The translations under genes and the position numbers were made by a program. From NCBI GenBank assembly GCA_044226685.1, contig JBGAGP010000034.1, positions 1 through 34,050 on the forward strand: a stretch of 34,050 nucleotides of DNA, in the 5' to 3' direction. The notes under the pieces were generated by a model. The model was not told the DNA's origin and searched no databases. It was given only the letters and a program-made list of their open reading frames with translations. The DNA comes from Dongia_A sp044226685. Lineage in GTDB: Bacteria; Pseudomonadota; Alphaproteobacteria; Dongiales; Dongiaceae. Shown here piece after piece: positions 23,849 through 32,033 of the stretch. The number at the start of each line of letters is the position of its first letter. The stretch's first letter is position 1.

Positions 23849-24796
23849 TCAAATCTTCCCGAAGCACCACAGCAGGATGCCCTGCTGGGCGTGCAGGCGG
23901 TTTTCGGCTTCGTCCCAGACCACGCTGTGCGGGCCGTCGATGACGCTGTCGGTCATCTCCTCGCCGCGATGGGCGGGCAGGCAGTGCTGGAAGATGGCGC
24001 CGGGCTTGGCCAGGCTCATCAGGCGGTCGTCGACCTGGAAGGCGCGCAGCATGTTGTGGCGATCGGAGGTATCCGCATCGCCCATGGAGACCCAGGTGTC
24101 GGTGACGACGCAATCGGCGCCCTCCACCGCGCGGGCCGGGTCGGCGACCAGGTTGACCTTGCCGCCCCGGGCCTTGGCCCAGTCGACAACGTCCTGGGGC
24201 GGCATCAGCATCTCGGGGCAGGCGACGTTCAGCTCGAAATCGAACATCACCGCCGCCTGGATCCAGGAGGTCGCCATGTTGTTGCCGTCGCCGGACCAGG
24301 TGATGCGCTTGCCGGCGATGGGGCCCTTGTGCTCCTCGAAGGTCATCACGTCGGCCATCAGCTGGCAGGGATGGGTGCGGTCGGTCAGACCGTTGATCAC
24401 CGGCACGCTGGCATATTCCGCCAGCTCCAGCAGCTTCTGCTCCTTGGTGGTGCGCACCATGATGCAGTGGACGTAGCGCGACAGCACGCGGGCGGTGTCG
24501 GCCACCGTCTCGCCGCGGCCCAATTGCGAGCTCTCGCGCTCCAGCACCACGGCGTCGCCGCCGAGGCGCTTCATGCCGAGCTCGAAGGAGACGCGGGTGC
24601 GGGTCGAGGGCTTCTCGAAGATCATCGCCAGGGCCTTGCCGTCGAGCGGCTTCGACTTGGCGAAGGGGTGGGTGCCGGCCTTCAGCTGCTTCGAGACGTC
24701 GATGATCTTGCGCAGGTCGGCCTTGGAGACCTTGTCGAGATCGAGGAAGTGCCGGGGCGCCGGCCTGGTGTTCTGGTTGGCGGAGAGGTTGGACAT
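23849..24796 (-). CDS. argF: Ornithine carbamoyltransferase
   Basis: 315 residues from ATG 24796. The carbamoyl-phosphate site FEKPSTRTRVSFE is near residue 60, the ornithine-loop region HPCQLMADVMTFEE and VTDTWVSMGD follow, and the C-terminal HCLPAHRGEE box is intact. It makes citrulline from ornithine and carbamoyl phosphate in arginine synthesis. It lies downstream of argD, separated by 178 bases that hold a family A repeat, so co-transcription would read through that hairpin pair. The last codons and stop contain a short direct repeat (TCAAATCTTCC at 23833 and 23849). Confidence 0.97.
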   Translation of the reverse strand: MSNLSANQNTRPAPRHFLDLDKVSKADLRKIIDVSKQLKAGTHPFAKSKPLDGKALAMIFEKPSTRTRVSFELGMKRLGGDAVVLERESSQLGRGETVADTARVLSRYVHCIMVRTTKEQKLLELAEYASVPVINGLTDRTHPCQLMADVMTFEEHKGPIAGKRITWSGDGNNMATSWIQAAVMFDFELNVACPEMLMPPQDVVDWAKARGGKVNLVADPARAVEGADCVVTDTWVSMGDADTSDRHNMLRAFQVDDRLMSLAKPGAIFQHCLPAHRGEEMTDSVIDGPHSVVWDEAENRLHAQQGILLWCFGKI

Positions 24797-24830
24797 GATG
24801 GGTCAGACTTTCTTCCCGCCCCCTCCTGTC

Positions 24831-24944
24831 GTCATTGCCGGGCTTGACCCGGCAATCCAAGTTCCAACGCAGCGGCTGGGGCAAATTTGGATGGCCGGGT
24901 CAAGCCCCGTCGGCGAATGCCGACATTCGTCGGCGGGGCATGAC
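24831..24944. repeat. Family A repeat, copy 3, with a nested palindrome module
   Basis: Left hairpin GTCATTGCCGGG..CCCGGCAATCC starts at 24831; the right unit ends GCATGAC at 24944. The right unit carries a perfect 26-bp module at 24909-24934: GTCGGC, GAAT, GCCGAC, ATTC, GTCGGC, flanked by CCCC and GGGG. It lies between argD and argF. Confidence 0.88.
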
Positions 24945-24974
24945 GAGCAAAAGGAGGCAAACTAACGCTTGTGT

Positions 24975-26201
24975 CTAGGCACCGGTCTCTTTCGCGGCTG
25001 TCTCGAGCATGGCGAGCGCCTGATCGACTTCCGATGCGGTGATGATGAGGGGCGGCAGCAGGCGAACCACGTTGTCGCCGGCGCCCACGGTCAGCAGCCC
25101 GCATCGTCGGAGGCGATCGACCATCTCCAGATTGGGGGTCACGCATTTGAGGCCGAGCATCAGCCCCTTGCCGCGCAGCTCCGCGAAGACCTTCGGATAG
25201 GCGGCGATCAGGCGCTCGGCGCCCTTTTTCAGTTGCGCGCCGCGGGCCACCACCTCGTCGAGGAAGCCGGGGGCGAGCATCACGTCGAGCACGGCATTGC
25301 CCACCGCCATGGCGAGCGGGTTGCCGCCGAAGGTGGTGCCGTGGCTGCCGGGGCCGAAGGCCTTGGCCACCTTCTCGGTCGCCAGGCACGCGCCCAGGGG
25401 GAACCCGCCGCCGATGCCCTTGGCGGTCGCCACGATGTCCGGCGTGACGCCGGCCCATTCATGGGCGAAGAGCTTGCCGGTGCGGCCCATGCCGCATTGC
25501 ACCTCGTCGAAGAAGAGCAGCAGGCCGAACTCGTCGCAGACCGCGCGCAGGCCCTTCAGGTACTCGACCGAGCCGGCGCGCATGCCGCCCTCGCCCTGCA
25601 CCGGCTCCACGAGAATGGCCGCCGTCTCCGGCCCGATCTTGGCGCGCAGCTCGTTGAGGTTGCCGAAGGGCACATGGTCGAAGCCCTCGACGTAGGGCGC
25701 GTAGCCCTTCAGGTATTTCTCGTTGCCCGCCGCGGCGAGGCCGGCCAGCGTGCGGCCGTGGAACGAGCCTTCGCAGGCGATGACGCGGTAGCGCCCCGGA
25801 TCGCCGAAATCGTCGTGATACTTGCGCACCAGCTTGAGGCCGCATTCGATGGCCTCGACGCCGGAATTGCCGAAGAATACCTGGTCCGCGAAGGACGCGG
25901 CGGCCAGCCGCTCGCCAAGCCGCTCCTGGCCCGGCACCCGGTACAGATTCGAGGTGTGCCAGATCTTCTGCGCCTGGTCGGTGATGGCGGCGACCAGATG
26001 CGGGTGGCAATGGCCGAGCGCCGTCACCGCGATGCCGCTGGCGAAATCGAGGAAGCGCCGCCCATCCGTCGCGATCAGCCACGCCCCCTCGCCGCGCTCG
26101 AAGGCCAGCTCCGCGCGCGCATAGGTGTTCATCAGCGCCGCCCCGGGCGCGGAGCCGGGGGCGGTGTTGGCGGGGGCGGGAGCGGAGACCGCAGCACTCA
26201 T
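24975..26201 (-). CDS. argD: Acetylornithine aminotransferase
   Basis: 408 residues. ATG 26201 has AGGAG 8 bases upstream and is preferred to an in-frame TTG at 26222. The first 25 residues are an Ala/Pro-rich extension ahead of the fold (MNTYARAELAFERGEG). PLP-enzyme motifs: GNSGVEAIECGLKLVRKYH, the Asp in LLLFFDEVQCGMGRTG, and the Schiff-base Lys in VATAKGIGGGFPLG. Class III aminotransferase of arginine synthesis; related enzymes also act on succinyl-ornithine or succinyl-diaminopimelate. A GC hairpin (26226-26244) stands in the leader. Confidence 0.95.
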   Translation of the reverse strand: MSAAVSAPAPANTAPGSAPGAALMNTYARAELAFERGEGAWLIATDGRRFLDFASGIAVTALGHCHPHLVAAITDQAQKIWHTSNLYRVPGQERLGERLAAASFADQVFFGNSGVEAIECGLKLVRKYHDDFGDPGRYRVIACEGSFHGRTLAGLAAAGNEKYLKGYAPYVEGFDHVPFGNLNELRAKIGPETAAILVEPVQGEGGMRAGSVEYLKGLRAVCDEFGLLLFFDEVQCGMGRTGKLFAHEWAGVTPDIVATAKGIGGGFPLGACLATEKVAKAFGPGSHGTTFGGNPLAMAVGNAVLDVMLAPGFLDEVVARGAQLKKGAERLIAAYPKVFAELRGKGLMLGLKCVTPNLEMVDRLRRCGLLTVGAGDNVVRLLPPLIITASEVDQALAMLETAAKETGA

Positions 26202-26225
26202 CGCACACACTCCTGAAAGCAATTC

Positions 26226-26244
26226 AGCGGGCCGCTGGCCCGCT
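26226..26244 (-). other. Hairpin in the argD leader
   Basis: AGCGGGCC (26226-26233) and GGCCCGCT (26237-26244) form a perfect 8-bp stem with a GCT loop, placed between the argD promoter and its ribosome-binding site. No T-run follows. It could affect mRNA stability or translation. Confidence 0.5.
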
Positions 26245-26278
26245 GGAACGGAGAGAGAACGCCGGAAATTCGAAAGCG

Positions 26279-26308
26279 ACTATTGGAGGACCGTCGGTGG
26301 AGTGTCAA
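26279..26308 (-). promoter_or_regulatory. Putative sigma-70 promoter of argD
   Basis: On the minus strand a perfect TTGACA (26303-26308) is followed after 18 bases by AATAGT (26279-26284), a four-of-six -10. It ends 77 bases before the argD start, with the leader hairpin between. Confidence 0.5.
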
Positions 26309-26368
26309 GTGACCGCGCCGGCTCCCCTGACCGGCGCGCAATCAAGATATTGAACTCACAGTATCCCG

Positions 26369-27950
26369 TTAGCTTTCCGCCCCACCCAACAGCTTCACAT
26401 TCAGCTTTCCGCCGCTGAACAGCATGTCGTCCAGCGCCTCGGCCAGATCCGCCTCCGCCACCGCCGCCTTCGCACCCGCGCTCCGCGCAATCGCCGCCTG
26501 CGCGGTGCGGCGCATCAGCTCCTTGATGAAGGCGGCGCTCACCCCTTCGGTGCGCTTGGCGGCTTCCGCCACCAATGCGTCGCTCAGCTTCAGGCCGCTG
26601 CCGTAGAGGCGAACCAGCTTCGTGCGGCTTGCCGCGTCGGGCAGCGGCACCTCGATCGCCTGGTCGATGCGGCCGGGGCGGTGGCTCAAGGCCGCCTCCA
26701 GGTCCTGCGGCCGGTTGGTGGTGAGGACGAAGAGGATATCGGTATTCTCCTGCAGCCCGTCCATCTCGTTCAGCAGGCGGTTCAGCAGCACCTCGTCGCA
26801 GGCGCCCTTCATCTCCTCGCGCGAGCGGGCGATGAGGTCGACATCCTCGATCACCACCATCGCAGGCTGCAGCAGGCGCGCCAGGGTCATGTAATGCGGC
26901 AGCAGTCCGACCTGCTCCGCGGTGATGATGAGCGTGGTGTGGCCGGGCAAATTGCCGGCGAGGTAGCGGATGGTGTGGGTCTTGCCCGTGCCGGGCGGGC
27001 CATAGAGCAGGATGCCCTTCTTGGTCTGCTGGCCCAAAGCGCGCAGCGACTCACGCGCGCGGACGAAGGCGAAGACGTTGCGGTCGAGCAGCTTCAAGGT
27101 CGCGGGCGGGAGGATCACCTCGTCGGCCGCGACGGTGCCGAGGCGATGCACCTTGATGCCGCTGACCATGCCGCCGTAGTGCAGCGACTGTTCCAGCGAC
27201 AGCACCTTGCCGCGATAGGCGCGCGATTGCGACACCGCGCGCTCCAGCGCCGCGAAGGCTTCGCGCGCGGTGGCGAGGCCGGCTTCGCCGGCTGGAGCGG
27301 CAATCTCTACCCGCAGGCCAGCCTCATGATTGAACTCACGGTGGCGCGACAGCAGCACGGCATAGGGCGTATCGTCCGCCGCACGGCACAGGCTCCCGAT
27401 GACGCGACAGCAGCACGGCATAGGGCGTATCGTCCGCCGCGCGGCACAGCCACAGGCCGTTCTCCAGGCAGCGCACCGGCTCCGCCTCGCCGATATCGAC
27501 ATCCTCGTATTGCAGCGGCGCGATCATGTAGGCGTGCTGGCCGTCCATCAGCAAAGCGGAGAAGGTCAGCGTCTCGTAGCGGTGATGCTCCAGAATGCCG
27601 ACAAAGCGGGCGGCGCGGGCGGAGAACAGCTGCTCCACCACTGGCTGAATGTCGGCGCGCATATGGCCTGGGAAAATGCGGTGCGAGGCGACGATGTGCT
27701 CGCGCGGGACGCCGGGGAAATGCGCGCCGATCGCCAGATAGGCGAAGCGCTGCTCGGGCGCCTGGGTCGTGGACGGCGGTGGCGCCGCGGTCGGCTTCGG
27801 TGCTGCGGGTTGCTGCGACACGGCGGCAACGGGCGCCGGCTTGAAGGGCCGCGCCTTCTTGCGCGCTGGCGCACGGTTGGCGTTGGCAGCGGGGCTCTTG
27901 GCCAGCTTCTGCTTGGCCTTGGCTTTCGACAATCCGGGGATGCGGCGCAT
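26369..27950 (-). pseudogene. AAA+ ATPase gene split by a 58-base partial tandem duplication
   Basis: The gene starts at ATG 27950 with GAGGAG six bases upstream. Frame one runs to 27336 and encodes a basic Ala/Pro-rich tail and an alpha/beta domain (204 residues with a false end). Frame two continues to the TAA at 26369 with the AAA+ module: Walker A GPPGTGKTH, Walker B MVVIEDVDLI, sensor LTTNRPQDLEAAL and arginine-finger region HRPGRIDQ, resembling FtsH/Vps4-type ATPases. The residues CRAADDTPYAVLLSRHRE occur once in each frame because the DNA encoding them is duplicated. Removing 58 bases joins both frames into 507 residues. It is either a recent pseudogene, a reversible switch or an assembly error. 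Confidence 0.85.
27345..27449. repeat. 47-bp direct repeat that breaks the AAA+ gene
   Basis: Copy one 27345-27391 and copy two 27403-27449, each beginning CGCGACAGCAGCACGGCATA and ending CGGCACAG, differ at one base (A at 27383, G at 27441). They are separated by 11 unrelated bases (27392-27402), giving an offset of 58, which shifts the frame by one. Confidence 0.95.
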
Positions 27951-28118
27951 GATGGCTCCTCAACCAGGGGGCTACACCCTAGCGGAGGGGCAACCGGCGG
28001 CAAGAGCAGGCGTGCCACATCATCCGTGAATTTTATGGTAAACAGAAATGTGACGGCTTCGGTGGCGTGATTGCCGCGCAGTTGTATGGGAAGAAGAACG
28101 AGCCTGGAGTCGACTTCT

Positions 28119-29009
28119 CTACGCCCCGCTCCGCAGGCCCTTCGGCAATTCCTCCCGCGCCGCCGCGCGATAGGGTGCCAGAAACGCTTCCGCCTGCTGC
28201 TGCCCGGCTGCGATGTCCTTCTCCGCGCTGTCGGCAAGCTGGCCGAGGTAGATGCTGAGGGGGCGCAGCATCTGGGCCATCAGCGCCAGCTTGTCGGCCA
28301 CCTGCTCGTGCTTGTTGATGTCGCGCCACGCGCTGGCAAGGAAGACCGGCTGCTGGAGATAGGCGATGAGGCGGTGGAACACGTCGTCGAGCCCGTCGAG
28401 GTCGACGGACAGCTCCTCCTCCGGCAGGACCGCGCGTAGGCGCTGCGCCGCGGCAATCGCATCGGCGATACATTCGCGCGCCAGGCCCGAGATGCCCAGA
28501 GACAGCAGAGACGGCGTGGCAATTGCCCAGACCTGCTGGCTAAACTCCTGGTCCGCCACCGGGCGGCACCGCGCGGCGCCCCGGTCCATGACGGTCACCG
28601 CCTCCACCGCCAGCGCCTGCCATTGGCGCAGCCGGGGGGCGAGCGACAGGAGATCGAGATGGCGCAGGGCCTGCGCGGCGCTCCAGGGTAGGGCGGCGCG
28701 GTCGTCTGCCAGCAATTCGCGCGGACGCCGCTCCAGCCAGGCACGCGCCATCGCCGCCGCCTCGGCGCGGCACTGCGCCAGATCGGCTTCGGCCGCGGCG
28801 ACGGCCTTCTCCGCCGGGGTCCTGGAGACCGCGTCGACCAGGCGGCCGAGCAGGGCGCGGCCGTCCTTGTCCACGGTCAATTGCCGCGCGGCATTGGCGA
28901 GATGCGCTTCCGCCTGTTTCAGGCGCCGCGCCACGGCATCGAGTGCCGCCGCCGTCACCGCTTCCGGCTCGCCGCCGCTGTCCAGATTGTCCGCCAAGGC
29001 ATCCCCCAA
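28119..29009 (-). CDS. Helical protein of unknown function
   Basis: 296 residues if started at TTG 29009, the only start candidate before an upstream in-frame stop (29049); TTG 28997 is possible. No signal peptide or clear membrane span. It is largely alpha-helical and Ala/Leu/Arg-rich, with a probable coiled coil over residues 15-100 (VARRLKQAEAHLANAARQL; AVAAAEADLAQCRAEAAAMA). I do not recognise it. It is divergent from the secreted protein gene at 29197 and is followed by the AAA+ gene on the same strand after a 168-base gap, so they may be functionally linked, but that is only position. Confidence 0.75.
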   Translation of the reverse strand: MGDALADNLDSGGEPEAVTAAALDAVARRLKQAEAHLANAARQLTVDKDGRALLGRLVDAVSRTPAEKAVAAAEADLAQCRAEAAAMARAWLERRPRELLADDRAALPWSAAQALRHLDLLSLAPRLRQWQALAVEAVTVMDRGAARCRPVADQEFSQQVWAIATPSLLSLGISGLARECIADAIAAAQRLRAVLPEEELSVDLDGLDDVFHRLIAYLQQPVFLASAWRDINKHEQVADKLALMAQMLRPLSIYLGQLADSAEKDIAAGQQQAEAFLAPYRAAAREELPKGLRSGA

Positions 29010-29109
29010 GCGCGCCTGCGCGATGGTCGCGCGAAGGCGGTGGCGGGTTCAAGGCCAAAGCCGGCCTCCGCTGGCCGCCGCTGCCGCCCGGGCCGGCGCC
29101 CTTCCCGCC

Positions 29110-29118
29110 TTATCCACA
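29110..29118 (+). promoter_or_regulatory. Single DnaA-box-like site
   Basis: TTATCCACA, identical to the E. coli consensus DnaA box. It lies between divergent genes, 18 bases before a -10-like TATGAT (29136-29141). One site alone may be chance. Confidence 0.3.
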
Positions 29119-29196
29119 GGGGCGCCCGATTCTGCTATGATCGGCGCAATCGACTCGCGCGCGGGCAACGCGCCGCTTGGGGCAAGGAGCAGGAGC

Positions 29197-30024
29197 ATGA
29201 ACAGGATCGCGGCCAGGATCGGCATCGGCACCGAACGCGCCACCAGTATCGCCGCCAACTTCGCCACCAGTATCTCCGCTGGCATCGCCGCCCACCTCAC
29301 CGGCGGGCTGGCGCGGCTTTCGGCCGGCGCGCGGGCGCAGGTCGCCGCGTCGCGGCGGCGGATCGGGAGGCGGGCCGGGCTGCGCCGGGGATTGGGCCAG
29401 GGGTTGAGGCTGGGCGTGCTGGGCGGCGGGGCGGCCGCGGTCAGCTTCGCGCTCTGCGCCGCCATGCCGGCCGGGGCGCAGACGCAGCCGCTGCAATACG
29501 TGCTGCCGGGCCAGCAGGCCGGCGTCACCCTCACCATCAAGGCGGGACCGGTCACCTATAGCGGCGCCACGCTGGCGGTCGCCGGGGCGCAAATCGGCCC
29601 GTTCCGCGCGCAGCCGCGCTTCGCCACCAGCGTCGGGCATTTCGCGGTGGCGCAGCTGCCCACCCGGCCGCAGCAGATCGTGGCGCCGAGCGGCAACGCC
29701 TATGGCTGCCCGCCCTGGGGGTCGTCGTCCTACAGCGTGCCTTTGTATGACTACCGCGCCGACCGCTACGCCCGCCGCGGCTACGCCTATGGCTACAATT
29801 ACGGCTATGGCTACGCCCAGGGCGTGGCGGCGGGGCAGCAGGCCGCCGCCGTCGCGAGCGGCGCCTTCAACGAGCCGGCGGGCTACACCTATGTCGGCCT
29901 GACCGAAACGCCGCGGCCGAGCTTCGAGCCGCTGATCGTGCGCATCGCCGGCGCGCCGGCGAAGAGCGGCCCGATGCCGGTGGTGCACCGCCCGGCCGGC
30001 AAGAACTACATCCACATCGACTAG
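29197..30024 (+). CDS. Predicted exported Tyr/Gly-rich protein
   Basis: 275 residues from ATG 29197, supported by AGGAGCAGGAGC directly upstream. A long Ala/Arg-rich leader (1-70) precedes a hydrophobic core and AGAQ cleavage site near residue 95, unusually late for a signal peptide. The mature part begins QTQPLQYVLPGQQAGVTLTIKAG and has a beta-rich middle, then a Tyr/Gly-rich stretch about residues 185-210 (YGYNYGYGYAQG) and a conserved-looking end (PSFEPLIVRIAGAP). I do not recognise a family. Surface or envelope location is inferred. A palindrome follows the stop directly. Confidence 0.72.
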   Translation: MNRIAARIGIGTERATSIAANFATSISAGIAAHLTGGLARLSAGARAQVAASRRRIGRRAGLRRGLGQGLRLGVLGGGAAAVSFALCAAMPAGAQTQPLQYVLPGQQAGVTLTIKAGPVTYSGATLAVAGAQIGPFRAQPRFATSVGHFAVAQLPTRPQQIVAPSGNAYGCPPWGSSSYSVPLYDYRADRYARRGYAYGYNYGYGYAQGVAAGQQAAAVASGAFNEPAGYTYVGLTETPRPSFEPLIVRIAGAPAKSGPMPVVHRPAGKNYIHID

Positions 30025-30120
30025 ACCATGATGCGATCGGAATGAATCGCATCACGGTCCATTCCTGTTGATTGGTCGCATTTTCGACGCCGAACCGGTT
30101 TCCACTTCGGCGGAAAATGC
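30024..30120. repeat. Two palindromes after the exported protein gene
   Basis: The first is GACCATGATGCGAT (30024-30037) and ATCGCATCACGGTC (30046-30059), 14-bp stem with one mismatch and 8-nt loop. The second is GCATTTTCGACGCCGAA (30078-30094) and TTCGGCGGAAAATGC (30106-30120). Both sequences resemble repeats I have met in many alphaproteobacterial intergenic regions. The first may serve as a transcription end. Confidence 0.7.
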
Positions 30121-30587
30121 TCCCGGCGCCGCAAGGTCACGGCACGCCGCGCGGCGATCGCCGTTACGCGGCTGTTCGTTTTGCGCGCGTGACTCCGCGC
30201 AATCGAGCCCTTGCATCCGAAGGCCTGCACCCGGGCGCTCGAATTTGAACTGGCGCGTTAGAACCGACGCGTAGCGTGTTTTTTCACGCAACTGTGATTC
30301 TTGTGCCGGGTCGCGCGGCGCGCGGCGTTCATGATTCGAGTTGCGCGCGCGCCATATTCCGCGTGACGCGGGAAAGGCCCGCGCCATCGGCGCTACCCGC
30401 GGGTTCGCTGCGCGCGCATCCAACGCGATGCGCGCGCCGGTTCAATTCCCGTTCATCCGCCGTTCAGCTTGCCGCCACAGCTTGGTCACAGGGGACGGCG
30501 CGCGCCCGGCCGTTACAGTCGTGTTGGTAGACCCAAGAGCGAGCGACGGCATCGTGCCGGCGCCGCTGTAAAGGAAGGGTGGGGACC
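30121..30587. other. 467-base non-coding stretch rich in CGCG/GCGC
   Basis: No supported gene. Many runs of alternating C and G (for example around 30311-30324, 30342-30351, 30409-30440 and 30498-30507). Small symmetric sites: CCGCGTGACGCGG (30359-30371) and GCGTG-TTTTTT-CACGC (30274-30289). The promoter of the downstream gene should be near its end; I see no clear -35/-10 pair. Confidence 0.6.
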
Positions 30588-30941
30588 ATGACACCGAACG
30601 ACACCGAGACGAAGCGCCGCTCGCCGCTCGCGAAGCTCGCAGGCTGCTCGCTCGTCGCCTGCGGGCTGCTGGCGGCGGCGATCGCGCCGGCCAGCGCCGA
30701 CAACGACGATTGGTACGGCCACGGCAACGGCCATCACAAGCATCACCGCTGGAAGCATTATCCGCAGGGCCCGGCCTATGGCTATTACTACGCGCCGCCG
30801 CCCCCGCCGGTCTATTACGCGCCGCCCCCGCCGCCGCCGGTCTACTACCAGCCGGCACCGGTCTATTACCAGCCGGCCCCGGTGGTGGTGTATCCGCGCC
30901 GCCCGTCGGTCAGCATCGTGTTCCCGATCGACATCCACTGA
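30588..30941 (+). CDS. Small exported His- and Pro/Tyr-rich protein
   Basis: 117 residues from ATG 30588 with AAGGAAGGGTGGGGACC before it; a GTG at 30579 would add three residues. A signal peptide covers residues 1-37 (ending APASA). The mature protein starts DNDDWYGHGNGHHKHHRWKH, a His cluster that could bind metal, then has repeats of PPPPVYYAP and QPAPVYY, and ends RPSVSIVFPIDIH. Proteins of this style are frequent in alphaproteobacteria and have no settled function. A strong terminator follows, so it is probably transcribed alone. Confidence 0.82.
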   Translation: MTPNDTETKRRSPLAKLAGCSLVACGLLAAAIAPASADNDDWYGHGNGHHKHHRWKHYPQGPAYGYYYAPPPPPVYYAPPPPPPVYYQPAPVYYQPAPVVVYPRRPSVSIVFPIDIH

Positions 30942-30985
30942 CGTCTTTCCCGCGCCGCCGGCGCTGACCCGGCGGCAAGCAGAGA

Positions 30986-31016
30986 GGGGCACCGTGCTGC
31001 GCGGTGCCCCTTTTTT
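30986..31016 (+). terminator. Rho-independent terminator
   Basis: GGGGCACCG (30986-30994) and CGGTGCCCC (31002-31010) form a 9-bp stem with a 7-nt loop, followed by six T (31011-31016). It ends the small exported protein gene. Confidence 0.92.
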
Positions 31017-31036
31017 CTTGGCGCTCCGCTATCCTC

Positions 31037-31161
31037 GTCATCCCGGGCTTGCCCCGGGATCCACTCATCCGCCGCAAGGGCCGCAGAGACAGTGCACCGC
31101 CGGACCCGTCCTTGCGACGGCGCGGTGGATCCCGGCGCTCGCGTTGCTCGGCCGGGATGAC
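31037..31161. repeat. Paired palindromic intergenic repeat, family A, copy 4
   Basis: Left hairpin GTCATCCCGGGC..CCCGGGATCCA starts at 31037; the right unit runs TGGATCCCGG to CCGGGATGAC, ending at 31161. It lies between the terminator and the convergent ABC-2 permease gene. Confidence 0.88.
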
Positions 31162-31212
31162 GAGAGAGAAAGTGACGGGCGCGGCCGGGAGGACGGCTCG
31201 CCTGGCGAACCG

Positions 31213-32031
31213 TCAGCTCTTCAGCCGGTAGCCGCTGCGGAACCAGCGGTGCACCCAGAGGAACAGCGCCAGGTTCATGGCCAGCGCCACCAGCACCGAA
31301 CGCAGCGGGTCGGCGGCGGCCACCCCGCTCATGCCGTAGCGGAAGCCGTCGATCAGATAGAAGATCGGGTTGAGGCGGATGAGCGTCTGCGCCAGCTCGG
31401 GCATCTGGTCGACCGGGGCGAAGACGCCGGAGAGGAAGGCGAGCGGCAGCAGCACGAAGGTGTGCAGCGCGGTGTACTGGTCCCATTTCATCGCCCAGAT
31501 GCCGAGCAGCGTGCCGATCAGGCCGTGCATCATCCCGGTCGCCAGCGCGAAGAAGATGAGCGCGCCGGGATGCGTCAGCGCCGGCAGCGCAAACAGCAGC
31601 GTCATGACGGCCACCGCGCCGCCCACGACGACGCCGCCGATGGTCGAGGAGAGGGCGTAGCAGGCGGCGCGCTCGGTCGCGGTCAGCGGCGCCATCATCC
31701 AGTCGTTGTGGGTGTTGTGGTGCTTCTCGAAGATCAGGTTGGCGCCGGAGACCTCGAAGGCGCGCTCGGCGATGGCGAAGCAGATCAGGCCCGGCGCGAT
31801 GAAGCGCACCAGCGCAATCGGGTCCAGATTGGTGAGCGAGGTCGAGGCGATGACGAAGAGCAGCAGATAGAGCGCGTTGGAAACGACGGGGCCGAGGATC
31901 GTGTAGTGCAGGTCGGAAAAGCCGGACTTGAATTGCCGGCGCAGCAGGCTCCAGCAGCCGATCCAGTTGACCCGGCCGAAGCGCCTCGGTCGCAGCGATG
32001 GGGGTTGCAGCGTCACGGCGGGGGCATCCAT
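31213..32031 (-). CDS. ABC-2-type transporter permease, second of a pair
   Basis: 272 residues from ATG 32031, chosen because AAGG lies 7 bases upstream; a GTG at 32037 overlapping the upstream stop (GTGA) would add two residues. Six membrane spans in the ABC-2 pattern, with an N-terminal cytosolic segment and the signature end LNPIFYLIDGFRYGMSG near residue 220. Such permeases export polysaccharides, lipids or drugs with a separate ATPase. Both permeases here are alike and no ATPase is in the window, so they might form a heterodimer with an ATPase elsewhere. Confidence 0.88.
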   Translation of the reverse strand: MDAPAVTLQPPSLRPRRFGRVNWIGCWSLLRRQFKSGFSDLHYTILGPVVSNALYLLLFVIASTSLTNLDPIALVRFIAPGLICFAIAERAFEVSGANLIFEKHHNTHNDWMMAPLTATERAACYALSSTIGGVVVGGAVAVMTLLFALPALTHPGALIFFALATGMMHGLIGTLLGIWAMKWDQYTALHTFVLLPLAFLSGVFAPVDQMPELAQTLIRLNPIFYLIDGFRYGMSGVAAADPLRSVLVALAMNLALFLWVHRWFRSGYRLKS

Positions 32032-32033
32032 GC

